From: Ruminococcus sp. CAG:563
Lineage (GTDB): Bacteria; Bacillota; Clostridia; Oscillospirales; Acutalibacteraceae
DNA length: 64,000 nucleotides
Direction: 5' to 3'
Assembly (NCBI GenBank): GCA_000434915.1
Contig: FR882087.1
Location: 21,525-85,524, forward strand
Of this stretch, positions 9,203 through 17,900 are shown one piece after another; the stretch's first letter is position 1, and every line of letters begins with the position of its first letter. The notes beneath the pieces were generated by a model, which saw only the letters and a list, made by a program, of their open reading frames with translations, was not told the origin of the DNA and ran no database searches. The translations under genes were made by a program, and so were the position numbers.

Positions 9203-9325
9203 TTACTGTTCACTTGACTTAAAACATAGATACCTCACCGTCATAATTCTCGGCTTTTTCGAGCCGAAGACCTTTAAGGTCTTTCCGTCCAAGTTAAACT
9301 CAAATTCGGTATTTCGCTCAGGATT
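9203..9325 (-). pseudogene. Possible C-terminal gene remnant, frameshifted
   Basis: Just after the stop of the neighbouring lipoprotein, a different minus-strand frame stays open for 40 codons and reads like real protein (EFEFNLDGKTLKVFGSKK and so on), with Lys/Gly-rich composition and a clean TAA next to the terminator. It has no start codon or ribosome site and is preceded by stop codons. It may be the detached end of a longer ancestor of the lipoprotein gene, or of another lost gene. The evidence is composition only. Confidence 0.3.
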
Positions 9326-9339
9326 TCACTGTAATCCTA

Positions 9340-9759
9340 TCACTTTGTCGGGCTTATGTATATGTTGCTCCACATCTCGTGATTATCCCTGTATTTTTCA
9401 TCGTATCTTGAAATTATGTAGTCGGGCGGCGTCATATACTCGTCGTGGCGCACCCATTTTCCGTTTTTATATTCAAAGCAATAGTCACCGATATCGGCAG
9501 ACTGCGTCCAGATGTTGTACGAATCCTTCTCCCAACAGATTCCCCAAAAGTCCATGGATCGTGCAGGGGAAAAGCTGTCAATCTTTTTGTTTGTTTCGGA
9601 ATCATAGACCGTCACAACAATCATATTATCCTCAACGGTCTGAAGCGCATAATATTTATGATCATAGCTGTAGGTTTTGTCAGCGGTATATGAGCCCCAA
9701 AACTCGCCGGAATCACGACTTGTGCATGACACAAGCAAAACGAAAGAACAGAATACCAT
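9340..9759 (-). CDS. Small lipoprotein, unknown function
   Basis: I do not recognise this protein. From ATG 9759 it has 139 residues and begins in a hydrophobic run ending in the lipobox LLVSC, so it should be a membrane-anchored lipoprotein facing outside. Starting there would give a truncated signal peptide without its basic end. Nine codons upstream, ATA at 9786 sits seven bases after AAGGAG and would add NKKTIALL, completing a textbook lipoprotein signal. The true start may thus be the non-standard ATA. The rest is Tyr/Trp-rich and polar. It follows another small exported gene by 15 bases, counted from the ATA. Confidence 0.65.
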   Translation of the reverse strand: MVFCSFVLLVSCTSRDSGEFWGSYTADKTYSYDHKYYALQTVEDNMIVVTVYDSETNKKIDSFSPARSMDFWGICWEKDSYNIWTQSADIGDYCFEYKNGKWVRHDEYMTPPDYIISRYDEKYRDNHEMWSNIYISPTK

Positions 9760-9801
9760 TAGTAATGCAATAGTTTTTTTATTTATTTTCGCTCTCCTTC
9801 T

Positions 9802-10146
9802 TCATTCATCAACTCGCTCAATCGGTAGCGAGCTGCATTCCTCCACGGTCCATTCGGCATAAAGCTTTTTTATCGACAAATCACAGCCGACAATTTTATC
9901 CCCTTTTTCAAAGAAATGTACCGAGCCAAGCTGAGTAACATAGCTCCAGCCTTCACTTTGCATATATTCGATAAAATCCTTATAATCGTCCTTTGCACAG
10001 CGATACACGTTCTTGTCAACCTCAATTACAGGAGCCTTTGAAAATGCTGCCAATGCGTAAATATTGTCACAATAATAGTGTTCGAGCGGCAACAAAACAG
10101 CCGCCAAAGCAATAACAACAACTATGATTTTTAAAAATTTTTTCAT
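9802..10146 (-). CDS. Hypothetical membrane-anchored protein
   Basis: This 114-residue protein is not recognised. Residues 1-25 (MKKFLKIIVVVIALAAVLL) form a signal anchor or signal peptide. The remaining 90 residues are polar and predicted extracytoplasmic, with three Cys. An AGGAG-like site precedes the ATG. It lies between a 63-residue membrane protein and a lipoprotein on the same strand, all probably co-transcribed downstream of ispE. Confidence 0.6.
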   Translation of the reverse strand: MKKFLKIIVVVIALAAVLLPLEHYYCDNIYALAAFSKAPVIEVDKNVYRCAKDDYKDFIEYMQSEGWSYVTQLGSVHFFEKGDKIVGCDLSIKKLYAEWTVEECSSLPIERVDE

Positions 10147-10176
10147 TATAATCTCCTCTTGAAACTCGATTAAGCT

Positions 10177-10368
10177 TTATTTATCCTTTGCATCCTTATT
10201 CTTGGCAAATATCATAACAAGTCCTGCGATTCCGCTGATTATACCGACCAAAGAGAACGGAAAATCGTAAAAGCTGCTTAAAAGAGTTTTGTTAATATCC
10301 GCACCGGCTACACAAAGAAGTATACCGAACAAAATCAAAGCGATGCCTTTTGCAATTTTATTATTCAT
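10177..10368 (-). CDS. Small two-helix membrane protein, unknown function
   Basis: This 63-residue protein has two hydrophobic segments (about residues 5-25 and 33-56) separated by a short polar loop, and a Lys/Asp-rich tail. I do not recognise a family. Start ATG 10368 has GGAG eight bases upstream, chosen over an upstream in-frame ATG inside the ispE gene end. It follows ispE by 16 bases on the same strand. Confidence 0.55.
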   Translation of the reverse strand: MNNKIAKGIALILFGILLCVAGADINKTLLSSFYDFPFSLVGIISGIAGLVMIFAKNKDAKDK

Positions 10369-10384
10369 AGCGTTTTCTCCCGAA

Positions 10385-11257
10385 TTATAGAATCTTTTCA
10401 AGTCCCGACTTGACGGGCTTGGTTACATAGACCTGTTTAACGATTGATTTCAGGCTTTCTGCGGCGCACTCGGCTTTCGACTCGTCGTCAAAGATTCCGT
10501 AAACCGTCGGACCGCTTCCGCTCATGCAAGCTGCCAACGCCCCGTAGCGGTTGAGAACCGATTTTATCGGCACACGCTCGGGCACCTCGATAAGCTGCTC
10601 AAAAATATTTTTACATCGGCGGCACATCTCATAAAGATCGCCCTGCGATGCGGCATACAGCATTCCGCAGGTGTCAAGGTGGCGTATATTCTGCGCCGTA
10701 TCAAAAGCAGAGTAAGCCTCTTTTGTTGAGACTCCCCTCTCCGGCTTTGCAAGCACTATCCGGCAATCCGTTAAATCGGGCAGCGGAGAAAGAATCTCAC
10801 CGATATTCTGTGCAACGCATGTGCCGCCCGTCAGGCAGAACGGAACATCCGCACCGACCTTAACGCCGATTGCACAAAGCTCCTTTAATGTCAAACCTGC
10901 CGAAAAAATATCGTTAAGCGCGGCAATGACCGCCGCTCCGTCCGCACTGCCGCCTGCCATACCTGCGGCAAAAGGAATGTTCTTTTCGATGTGAATTTTT
11001 ATACCTGTGTTTTTGATTTTCGTATAGTCAAAAAATGCCTGTGCCGCCTTGTATGCAATGTTCGATTTGTCGCACGGCAAAGCCGCTTCGCTGCACGTTA
11101 TCGTGATTTTTTTGTCGTCCGTTGTCTCAACACTCACCGTGTCGTAAAGTCCGACAGACTGCATTACCATGAACAGGCTGTGATATCCGTTGTCAAGCGT
11201 TCTGAGTATATCGAGCATGAGGTTTATTTTGGCTGCTGCCTTGTATTCTGCTTTCAT
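10385..11257 (-). CDS. ispE: 4-diphosphocytidyl-2-C-methyl-D-erythritol kinase
   Basis: IspE is the GHMP kinase that phosphorylates CDP-methylerythritol at the 2-hydroxyl, the fourth step of the MEP isoprenoid pathway. The 290-residue protein opens with AAAKINLMLDI (the substrate-site Lys and Asn) and carries the ATP loop PFAAGMAGGSADGAA (about residues 90-105) and the C-terminal CMSGSGPTVYG. Length is normal for the family. The start is ATG 11257 preceded by AAGGAAAG. The longer open frame upstream lacks a site. Three small membrane or lipoprotein genes follow it on the same strand. Confidence 0.95.
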   Translation of the reverse strand: MKAEYKAAAKINLMLDILRTLDNGYHSLFMVMQSVGLYDTVSVETTDDKKITITCSEAALPCDKSNIAYKAAQAFFDYTKIKNTGIKIHIEKNIPFAAGMAGGSADGAAVIAALNDIFSAGLTLKELCAIGVKVGADVPFCLTGGTCVAQNIGEILSPLPDLTDCRIVLAKPERGVSTKEAYSAFDTAQNIRHLDTCGMLYAASQGDLYEMCRRCKNIFEQLIEVPERVPIKSVLNRYGALAACMSGSGPTVYGIFDDESKAECAAESLKSIVKQVYVTKPVKSGLEKIL

Positions 11258-11327
11258 ATGTTCTTTCCTTTCGGGCAGTTTAAGTCTGTATTGCGGTAGA
11301 AGGTTCATTTTTAAGGTGATTATTTCC

Positions 11328-11358
11328 AAATCCCAACCGCTTGCGGTGGTGGGGATTT
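11328..11358. other. Imperfect hairpin between the HEYGH gene and ispE
   Basis: AAATCCC and GGGATTT flank AACCGC/GCGGT with an asymmetric internal loop. No T-run follows on either strand, so it is not a clear terminator. It may affect the ispE transcript. Confidence 0.3.
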
Positions 11359-11391
11359 AAAAAACATCCTAACTTTTTTAGTCTTTCCGAC

Positions 11392-11832
11392 TCACTTTCC
11401 TATCCTCGTCTGCTTGAGGCCTGTGAACTTCTGTCCCCAAGCGTTCGCCCATGCTTCGCAATAAAGGGAATAATAGGAAACATTGTTATTTTTTCGATAG
11501 TTTATGCAGGGCTTGAAATTGCACCAGATGAATGACGGAATCGCAATGACGAGGAACCAGATCGGGCCGAGCAAAAGAGCCTGCCATGTGTGGCCGTATT
11601 CATGGATTCTTGTGTCCCGGAGCCAGTCGTCCGGGCGGTCGGGATTCATAAAAATAAATGTTCCGAATGAAATTCCGCCCCAGTCGCCAGGCACATATGT
11701 AACCGTCGCATTAAAAAATCTTTCATGCTTGCAGCCCTTGATGACCGCAAAAATTATATAGGCAATGAAGCCGATAAGGTTGATCGGCAATGCCCATGTC
11801 CATTCTATAAGATAAAACAAAAACTTTTTCAT
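11392..11832 (-). CDS. Small membrane protein with HEYGH metalloprotease-like motif
   Basis: This 146-residue protein has an N-terminal hydrophobic segment (about 5-32), a second one (about 86-104) and the motif HEYGH at residues 77-81 right before the second. A conserved-looking CEAWANAWG at 125-133 could supply the third zinc ligand (Glu126). This is the pattern of a compact gluzincin-type membrane metallopeptidase, but I recognise no named family and proteolysis is an inference. The ATG follows GGAGGGTTAAAAAT on its strand. It is transcribed towards ispE, 134 bases away. Confidence 0.65.
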   Translation of the reverse strand: MKKFLFYLIEWTWALPINLIGFIAYIIFAVIKGCKHERFFNATVTYVPGDWGGISFGTFIFMNPDRPDDWLRDTRIHEYGHTWQALLLGPIWFLVIAIPSFIWCNFKPCINYRKNNNVSYYSLYCEAWANAWGQKFTGLKQTRIGK

Positions 11833-11904
11833 ATTTTTAACCCTCCGTTCGCTTTATTCTAACATATTTTTACCTCTTTGAAAAGAGTATAAAGGCATTT
11901 AATC

Positions 11905-11932
11905 TTGAAAAATAATAAATAATGTGTATAAT
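11905..11932 (+). promoter_or_regulatory. Promoter for the DUF1858-trmK run
   Basis: TTGAAA and TATAAT are spaced by 16 bases and lie 31 bases before the ATG of the DUF1858 gene. This is the likely start of the long plus-strand run that ends at tsaD. Confidence 0.5.
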
Positions 11933-11963
11933 ATATATAACAGTATGAAACGGAGGTTTTAAT

Positions 11964-12167
11964 ATGACAGAAGTTACTAAAGATATGCTTATAGGCGATA
12001 TTCTTGATGCAGACAACGGCACAGCCGAGTTCTTCCTCAACATGGGTATGCACTGCCTCGGCTGCCCCTCGGCAAGAGGAGAGAGCCTTGAGATGGCGTG
12101 CGCCGTTCACGGTGTTGACGTTGAGCAGATGGTTGCAGACATCAACGCTTATCTTGCAAGCAAATGA
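11964..12167 (+). CDS. DUF1858 domain protein (redox-disulfide, prismane-associated type)
   Basis: This 67-residue protein is a single DUF1858 domain. It has the typical opening of short helices and the Cys pair in GMHCLGCPSA (about residues 31-37), which could form a reversible disulfide or bind metal. Related domains occur beside hybrid-cluster proteins and in other redox contexts. ATG follows GGAGG. Its stop overlaps the trmK start by four bases (ATGA), so the two are translationally coupled, although no functional link is established. Confidence 0.82.
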   Translation: MTEVTKDMLIGDILDADNGTAEFFLNMGMHCLGCPSARGESLEMACAVHGVDVEQMVADINAYLASK

Positions 12168-12844
12168 TTCGACTTAAGCCGAGACTTCAATCGGCGGCGG
12201 ATACGGTTCGTGACGGTTCCCGTGTTGCTGACATCGGAACCGACCACGCCTACCTGCCGACAGCGCTCATTTTATCGGGCAAAATACCGTCTGCCATTGC
12301 GGCAGACCTCAGAAAAGGTCCATTGGAAAACGCCTTGGAAACCGTCCGCTCCAATCATATTGAGGACAGGGTTCAGCTTCGCCTTTCCGATGGGCTTAAA
12401 TGTGTTTCTCCCGACGATGCCGACGATATCGTTATCGCAGGCATGGGCGGCATTTTGATCTCCGAAATTCTGACAGACGCCGAATGGGTCAAGAACGAAA
12501 AATACAAGCTTATCTTACAGCCGCAGTCGCATGACGAGGACGTTCGCAGATACCTTTTTGGCAACGGCTTTGATATAACAGACGAGACGGTCTGCTTTGA
12601 GGACGGCAAGGTTTACATATGTATCGGAGCTGTTTATACAGGCTCAATAACATCACACAGCGAAGCCGAGATTATGTTCGGCAGTCTCCTCACACGCCAC
12701 GACGAAGCGGCAGAAGCTTTCATAAATAAAAAACTGAAAAGAATAACCGCTCGCCTTTCCGCACTCAACGCACACGGCGGTGACGAGGGCGAAAAAGAGC
12801 AGCTTGAAGCAATAATAAAAGAGGTGGAAAAATGGCAAAAGTAA
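12164..12844 (+). CDS. trmK: tRNA (adenine(22)-N(1))-methyltransferase
   Basis: TrmK methylates N1 of A22 in the D-loop of certain tRNAs using S-adenosylmethionine. The 226-residue protein shows the class I SAM site VADIGTDHAYLP (about residues 20-31), then IAADLRKGPL and DDIVIAGMGG, all characteristic of the YqfN/TrmK family, and a helical C-terminal tail. Length is typical. The start overlaps the DUF1858 stop and its end overlaps the nif3 start by 13 bases; the trmK-nif3 order is the usual one in Firmicutes. Confidence 0.92.
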   Translation: MIRLKPRLQSAADTVRDGSRVADIGTDHAYLPTALILSGKIPSAIAADLRKGPLENALETVRSNHIEDRVQLRLSDGLKCVSPDDADDIVIAGMGGILISEILTDAEWVKNEKYKLILQPQSHDEDVRRYLFGNGFDITDETVCFEDGKVYICIGAVYTGSITSHSEAEIMFGSLLTRHDEAAEAFINKKLKRITARLSALNAHGGDEGEKEQLEAIIKEVEKWQK

Positions 12845-13566
12845 AGGATTTTTACGGTTATCTTAACAGCATTGCACCCTTTGAAACGCAAGAGGACTGG
12901 GACAACAGCGGAATGCTCGTCGGCGATATGAACGCCGAGGTCAAAAAAGCCGCCGTTGTGCTCGATATCACTCACGAAGAAATCAAAAAAGCCAAAGCAA
13001 TCGGTGCGGACCTGATAATCAGCCACCACCCTGTCATTTTCAACCCTATCAAATCCGTAACAAAGGGCAGCGTGCCGTATGAGCTTGTTGCAAGCTCGAT
13101 CAATGCACTCTGCTGTCACACTCCGCTCGATATAGCGGACGGCGGAACGAACGACAGCCTTGCGGAACTGCTCGGAATAAACGTCACCCGTGCCGACGAC
13201 CCGATATTAAGGCTCGGAACGGTTGAACCGACCACAGCACAGGAGCTTGCGGGTAAAATTGCCAATACTCTCAATACGAAAGTACGCTATGCCGACGCAG
13301 GCAAAACAATTAAAAAAATCGCAATCTGCACCGGTGCAGGCTGCTCGCTGATTGAAGCGGCAGGTGAAATTGACGCTTTCATCACGGGCGACGCATCGCA
13401 TCATAACTTTCTCGACTGTGTTCAAGCAGGCATAACGCTCATTGCGGCCGGGCATTACGAAACGGAAATCATCGTTGTTCCCGTTCTTGTTAAAAAATTG
13501 CAGGCACAGTTCCCCGACATTGAAATCATTGACATTAAACAGGAAAATCCGATAAAATTTATTTGA
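12832..13566 (+). CDS. Nif3-like dinuclear metal center protein
   Basis: This 244-residue protein is the short form of the Nif3/YqfO family (also annotated GTP cyclohydrolase I type 2), lacking the inserted PII-like domain. Metal ligands are visible in ISHHPVIF near the N-terminus, the Asp of CCHTPLDIA, and GHYETE near the C-terminus. The biochemical role of the family is unsettled. It starts inside the end of trmK and is followed after seven bases by rqcH. Confidence 0.9.
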   Translation: MAKVKDFYGYLNSIAPFETQEDWDNSGMLVGDMNAEVKKAAVVLDITHEEIKKAKAIGADLIISHHPVIFNPIKSVTKGSVPYELVASSINALCCHTPLDIADGGTNDSLAELLGINVTRADDPILRLGTVEPTTAQELAGKIANTLNTKVRYADAGKTIKKIAICTGAGCSLIEAAGEIDAFITGDASHHNFLDCVQAGITLIAAGHYETEIIVVPVLVKKLQAQFPDIEIIDIKQENPIKFI

Positions 13567-13573
13567 GGTAATT

Positions 13574-15328
13574 ATGGCACTTGACGGAATATTTCTCAGC
13601 AAAATTAAAGACGAGCTGCTCAGAGAAATCGCATTCAGCAGAGTTGAAAAGGTTCACCAGCCCTCCCGTGAGGAGCTGGTTATTCACCTACGCGGAAAAA
13701 GCGGAGCAAAGAAGCTTTTCCTTTCGATAAGGGGCAACAGCCCGAGAATTCATCTGACAGAGTACGCACCCGAGAATCCGGCTGTTCCGCCGATGTTTTG
13801 CATGCTGATGAGAAAAAAACTGCTCAACGCTCAGCTTGTCGATATCCGTCAATCGGGTCTTGACCGAATACTTTACCTTGACTTTAACGCCACGAACGAA
13901 ATCGGCGATAAAATAAAGCTCATTCTCTCCATTGAGATAATGGCAAAATATTCAAATATCATTCTCTTCGACGGCGACGGAAAAATCGTTGACGCAATCA
14001 AACGTGTTGACCTCAGCCAGTCGGCGGTTCGTCAGATTCTGCCCGGCTTCAAATACATTGCACCGCCGCCGCAAAGCAAGCTCAACATAACCGACCATAC
14101 GACAGAGAATATCATCGCACAGATTAAGACTTTCCCGTCAAAATCTCTCTCGTCCGCCGTGCTCGGCACCTTGCAGGGTGCTTCTCCCCTCACCTGCCGT
14201 GAGCTTTGCGGAGAGTACGGCGAACTTTACACTGACGAGATCAGTGACAAGGGCTTTGAGTATCTCTCAAAAAATCTTGATGATTTACGCAATATCATCA
14301 TGAATGAATCCGGTGTTCCGTTTATGCTCAAGGACGAAACAGGCAAGCCGGTTGACTTTTCTTTCTTCCCTATCAGGCAGTACGGCGACCGCTACAGGAC
14401 GGAGATAAAGTCAAGCTTTTCCGAGCTTCTTGACGAATTCTACTATGAATGTGACCGTCTTGAACGCACGAAGCAAAAGGGTCAGGACCTGGTTAAGCTG
14501 CTCAATTCGGCAATAGCGAGAGTTTCAAAAAAGCTCAGCCTGAGGCAGGCAGAGCTGGCTCACTGTGCGGACAGAGAAAAGCTAAGAATCAATGCCGAGC
14601 TTATCAACGCAAACCTTTACAGACTCGAAAAAGGTGCGCTTTTCTATGACCTTGAAAATTATTATGATGAAGACAAGCCGATAAGAATTAAGGCCGACCC
14701 GTCAAAATCTCCGGCACAGAACGCACAAAAATATTTCAAGGAATATCGCAAGGCAAAGACCGCCGAACAGCTTCTTACAGGCTTCATTGAGGAGAGTAAA
14801 CAGGAGCTTGCTTACCTCGAAACGGTTGCCGACTCACTTGAGAGAGCTGATACGCAGGCTGAAATTGATGAAATTCGCAACGAGCTTTCACTCGGCGGTT
14901 ATGTCAAGAAAAAGCGTGGAACGGATAAGAAATCGTCAAAAACACTTCCTCCGATCGAATACAGAACGACTGACGGATTCCGAGTTCTCGTCGGCAGAAA
15001 CAATGTGCAGAACGATAAGCTTTCGCTTAAAACGGCCGCAAAAAATGATATGTGGCTTCACACGCAGAAATTTCCCGGCTCTCACGTTATAATAGTCAGC
15101 GACAACAGGGAGATAAGCGACGAAGCGATAGTTGAAGCGGCCGAAATCGCCGCCTACCACTCAAAGGCTCGTGACGCAAAGCTTGTACCCGTTGACTACA
15201 CATATGTTAAAAATCTCAAAAAGCCTCAGGGTGCGCCCTACGGCAAGGTTATATACCACGTTTACTACTCGGTCAACGTCACTCCCGACCGTGACAAAAT
15301 CAACGCTAAATTAAGTAAGGTGAAATAA
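13574..15328 (+). CDS. rqcH: NFACT protein RqcH (ribosome quality control)
   Basis: RqcH binds stalled 50S-peptidyl-tRNA complexes and recruits tRNA-Ala to add C-terminal alanine tails that mark the chain for degradation. It was formerly called fibronectin-binding protein. The 584-residue protein has the NFACT-N domain from the start (ALDGIFLSKIKDEL), a helix-hairpin-helix region, a coiled coil about residues 280-450, and the C-terminal NFACT-R domain with DMWLHTQKFPGSHVI. Length is typical. It sits one base before polA. Alanine-tailed substrates are normally handled by ClpXP; ClpC is also encoded in this window. Confidence 0.93.
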   Translation: MALDGIFLSKIKDELLREIAFSRVEKVHQPSREELVIHLRGKSGAKKLFLSIRGNSPRIHLTEYAPENPAVPPMFCMLMRKKLLNAQLVDIRQSGLDRILYLDFNATNEIGDKIKLILSIEIMAKYSNIILFDGDGKIVDAIKRVDLSQSAVRQILPGFKYIAPPPQSKLNITDHTTENIIAQIKTFPSKSLSSAVLGTLQGASPLTCRELCGEYGELYTDEISDKGFEYLSKNLDDLRNIIMNESGVPFMLKDETGKPVDFSFFPIRQYGDRYRTEIKSSFSELLDEFYYECDRLERTKQKGQDLVKLLNSAIARVSKKLSLRQAELAHCADREKLRINAELINANLYRLEKGALFYDLENYYDEDKPIRIKADPSKSPAQNAQKYFKEYRKAKTAEQLLTGFIEESKQELAYLETVADSLERADTQAEIDEIRNELSLGGYVKKKRGTDKKSSKTLPPIEYRTTDGFRVLVGRNNVQNDKLSLKTAAKNDMWLHTQKFPGSHVIIVSDNREISDEAIVEAAEIAAYHSKARDAKLVPVDYTYVKNLKKPQGAPYGKVIYHVYYSVNVTPDRDKINAKLSKVK

Positions 15329-15329
15329 A

Positions 15330-17894
15330 ATGCGACTTCTTGTTATTGACGGCAACAGTATAATCAACCGTGCTTTTTACGGAATAAAGCTTCTGAGCAC
15401 TAAGGACGGCAAATACACCAACGGAATTTACGGCTTCATGAACATCTTTCACAAGCTCCTTGGCGATTGCCAACCGGACAGGGTTGCCGTTGCCTTCGAC
15501 GTCAAGAAGCCGACCTTTCGCCACGAAATGTATTCCGAATACAAGGCCGGCCGCCACGCCATGCCCGAGGAGCTTAAGCAGCAGATGCCTGTTCTCAAGG
15601 AGCTTTTGACGCTCATGGGTTATAAGATTGTCGAAAAAGCAGGCTGGGAAGCCGACGATATTCTCGGTACGCTCTCTGCTCAGATGAAGGACGGAGACAA
15701 GTGCTTCATTGCAACCGGAGACCGTGACAGCTTGCAGCTTGTCAGCGACACGACTACGGTTCTTCTCGCTTCGACAAAGATGGGCAGAACGCAGACTATT
15801 CCCTATGACAAAGCGAAAATCGAAGAGGACTACGGCGTTGAACCGTGGCAGATGATTGAAATTAAGGCTCTCCAGGGCGACAGCTCAGATAATATTCCCG
15901 GAGTTGCGGGAGTAGGCCCTAAAACCGCCGGCGACCTGATTCAGCGTTTCGGCTCGGTTGAAAATATCTACAACAATATTGACACCATCGATATAAAGGA
16001 CAAGCTTCGTGAAAAGCTCGTCAATTCAAAGGACAGCGCAATGCTCAGCCACACGCTCGGTACGATTCGCACGGACGCTCCGATTGACACAAACATGGAT
16101 TATTACATTCCGTCCGCTCCCGAAAGCGGCAAGGCTTCAAGGCTTCTCGCTTCGCTTGAAATGTTCAGCATGATTGAAAAATTCGACCTTGGCAAGAGTG
16201 AGCAGACCGATGTTGAAACGGTCAGTGTTCCCGTCAAGCACCTTGACTCACTCTCTGAAATTCGGCTCGGAGAAAAAGCTTATTTTGTCCCCGAATTTTC
16301 CGACGGCGATATAATTTCAATCGCATTCGACTGCGGCGAATTCATTGCCGTCGTCGAGAACAGCAGCTTCACCTTTGCTTCGGAGCTTGCCGATATTCTC
16401 TCAAACGAAAAAATCGAAAAAATAACATGTAACGCAAAGTCTCTCTATTCATGGGCGTTCATGCGTGGCGTTCGGATAAAAGGGAAAGTCAGCGACATCA
16501 TGATCGCAGGCTATATTCTCAACCCCTCGGCGAGCGACTATTCGCCTGTCAGAATGGCGCAGGAATACGGTGCGCTATGCCCCGAGATAAGCGAAGAAAA
16601 CGAGACGGCTCTCAAAGCCGCCGCTTTAAATGGCGCATGGGAAAAGGTTATCAAACAAATTGAAGAAAATGACCAGCTTTCCCTTTTATACGATATTGAA
16701 ATGCCGCTTTCAAAGGTGCTTTCTTCAATGGAGGTCACGGGATTCCTTGTTGACCGTGAGAGCATTCAACAATACGGAGCGGTGCTTGAAGAAAAAATCA
16801 ACTCCCTTGTCAGCGAGATATACGACCTTGCAGGCGAGGAATTCAATATAAATTCGCCAAAGCAGCTCGGAACAATTCTTTTCGAAAAGCTCCGGCTGCC
16901 TGCAAAGAAAAAAACAAAATCGGGATACTCGACCAATGCCGACGTGCTTGAAAGTCTTGCACCCGATTATCCGATAGTTTCGCTCATTCTCGAATACAGA
17001 ACGCTTGCGAAGCTCAAATCGACCTACTGCGACGGCTTACAGAAATGCATTGCGCCCGACGGCAGAATTCATTCAACGCTCAACCAGACCGAAACAAAGA
17101 CCGGACGAATTTCTTCGACAGAACCCAATCTGCAAAATATTCCCGTCAGAACACCTGTCGGACGTGAGCTTAGAAAATTCTTTATCGCCAAGGACGGCTG
17201 TGTACTTGTTGACGCCGACTATTCGCAGATTGAGCTTCGTGTTCTCTCTGACATTGCGAACGACGAAACAATGATCTCCGCCTTCAACAACGGCGACGAT
17301 ATCCACACAATAACGGCTTCGCAGGTTTTCAATATGCCTGTTGAGGCGGTAACTCCGCTGATGAGAAGCCGTGCTAAGGCGGTCAATTTCGGCATAGTTT
17401 ACGGTATCGGCGCATTCTCGCTCGCCCACGACATCGGTGTAACGAGAGCCGAGGCAGATAAATACATCAAGGGATATCTTCACCATTTCTCGGGCGTTGA
17501 CAGCTATATGAAAAACGTCATTGCCCGGGCAAAGGAGGACGGCTACGTTCAAACTTTGTTCAAGCGTCGCCGCTATTTGCCCGAGCTTACCGCATCAAAT
17601 GCTATGATTCGCAACTTCGGCGAGCGTGTTGCAAGAAACATGCCGATTCAGGGAACGGCCGCAGACATAATCAAAATTGCAATGGTTCGTGTCTACGACA
17701 GGCTTGAAAAAGAAAATCTCAAGGCGAAGCTTATCATGCAGATTCATGACGAACTGATTGTCGAAGCTCCTGAAAATGAGCAGGAACAGGTTCAGAAAAT
17801 TGTTCGTGAAGAGATGGAAAACGCCTGCAAAATGAAAGTCAAGCTCACCGCAGATGTTCATTGCGGCAAGAGCTGGTACGATGCAAAAGGATAA
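15330..17894 (+). CDS. polA: DNA polymerase I
   Basis: This 854-residue DNA polymerase I fills gaps and removes RNA primers. Residues 1-290 are the 5'-3' exonuclease (DGNSIINRAF, ATGDRDSLQL, GDSSDNIPGV). The polymerase domain has motif A DYSQIELR (Asp630), motif B RSRAKAVNFGIVYG (about 679-692) and motif C QIHDELIVEA (Asp807, Glu808). The central 3'-5' exonuclease-like domain lacks the metal-binding DTE of exo I (there is only IISIAFDCGEF), so proofreading is probably absent, as in Bacillus and Thermus enzymes. An AAGG-type site and rqcH lie immediately upstream. Confidence 0.96.
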   Translation: MRLLVIDGNSIINRAFYGIKLLSTKDGKYTNGIYGFMNIFHKLLGDCQPDRVAVAFDVKKPTFRHEMYSEYKAGRHAMPEELKQQMPVLKELLTLMGYKIVEKAGWEADDILGTLSAQMKDGDKCFIATGDRDSLQLVSDTTTVLLASTKMGRTQTIPYDKAKIEEDYGVEPWQMIEIKALQGDSSDNIPGVAGVGPKTAGDLIQRFGSVENIYNNIDTIDIKDKLREKLVNSKDSAMLSHTLGTIRTDAPIDTNMDYYIPSAPESGKASRLLASLEMFSMIEKFDLGKSEQTDVETVSVPVKHLDSLSEIRLGEKAYFVPEFSDGDIISIAFDCGEFIAVVENSSFTFASELADILSNEKIEKITCNAKSLYSWAFMRGVRIKGKVSDIMIAGYILNPSASDYSPVRMAQEYGALCPEISEENETALKAAALNGAWEKVIKQIEENDQLSLLYDIEMPLSKVLSSMEVTGFLVDRESIQQYGAVLEEKINSLVSEIYDLAGEEFNINSPKQLGTILFEKLRLPAKKKTKSGYSTNADVLESLAPDYPIVSLILEYRTLAKLKSTYCDGLQKCIAPDGRIHSTLNQTETKTGRISSTEPNLQNIPVRTPVGRELRKFFIAKDGCVLVDADYSQIELRVLSDIANDETMISAFNNGDDIHTITASQVFNMPVEAVTPLMRSRAKAVNFGIVYGIGAFSLAHDIGVTRAEADKYIKGYLHHFSGVDSYMKNVIARAKEDGYVQTLFKRRRYLPELTASNAMIRNFGERVARNMPIQGTAADIIKIAMVRVYDRLEKENLKAKLIMQIHDELIVEAPENEQEQVQKIVREEMENACKMKVKLTADVHCGKSWYDAKG

Positions 17895-17900
17895 TGCAAA

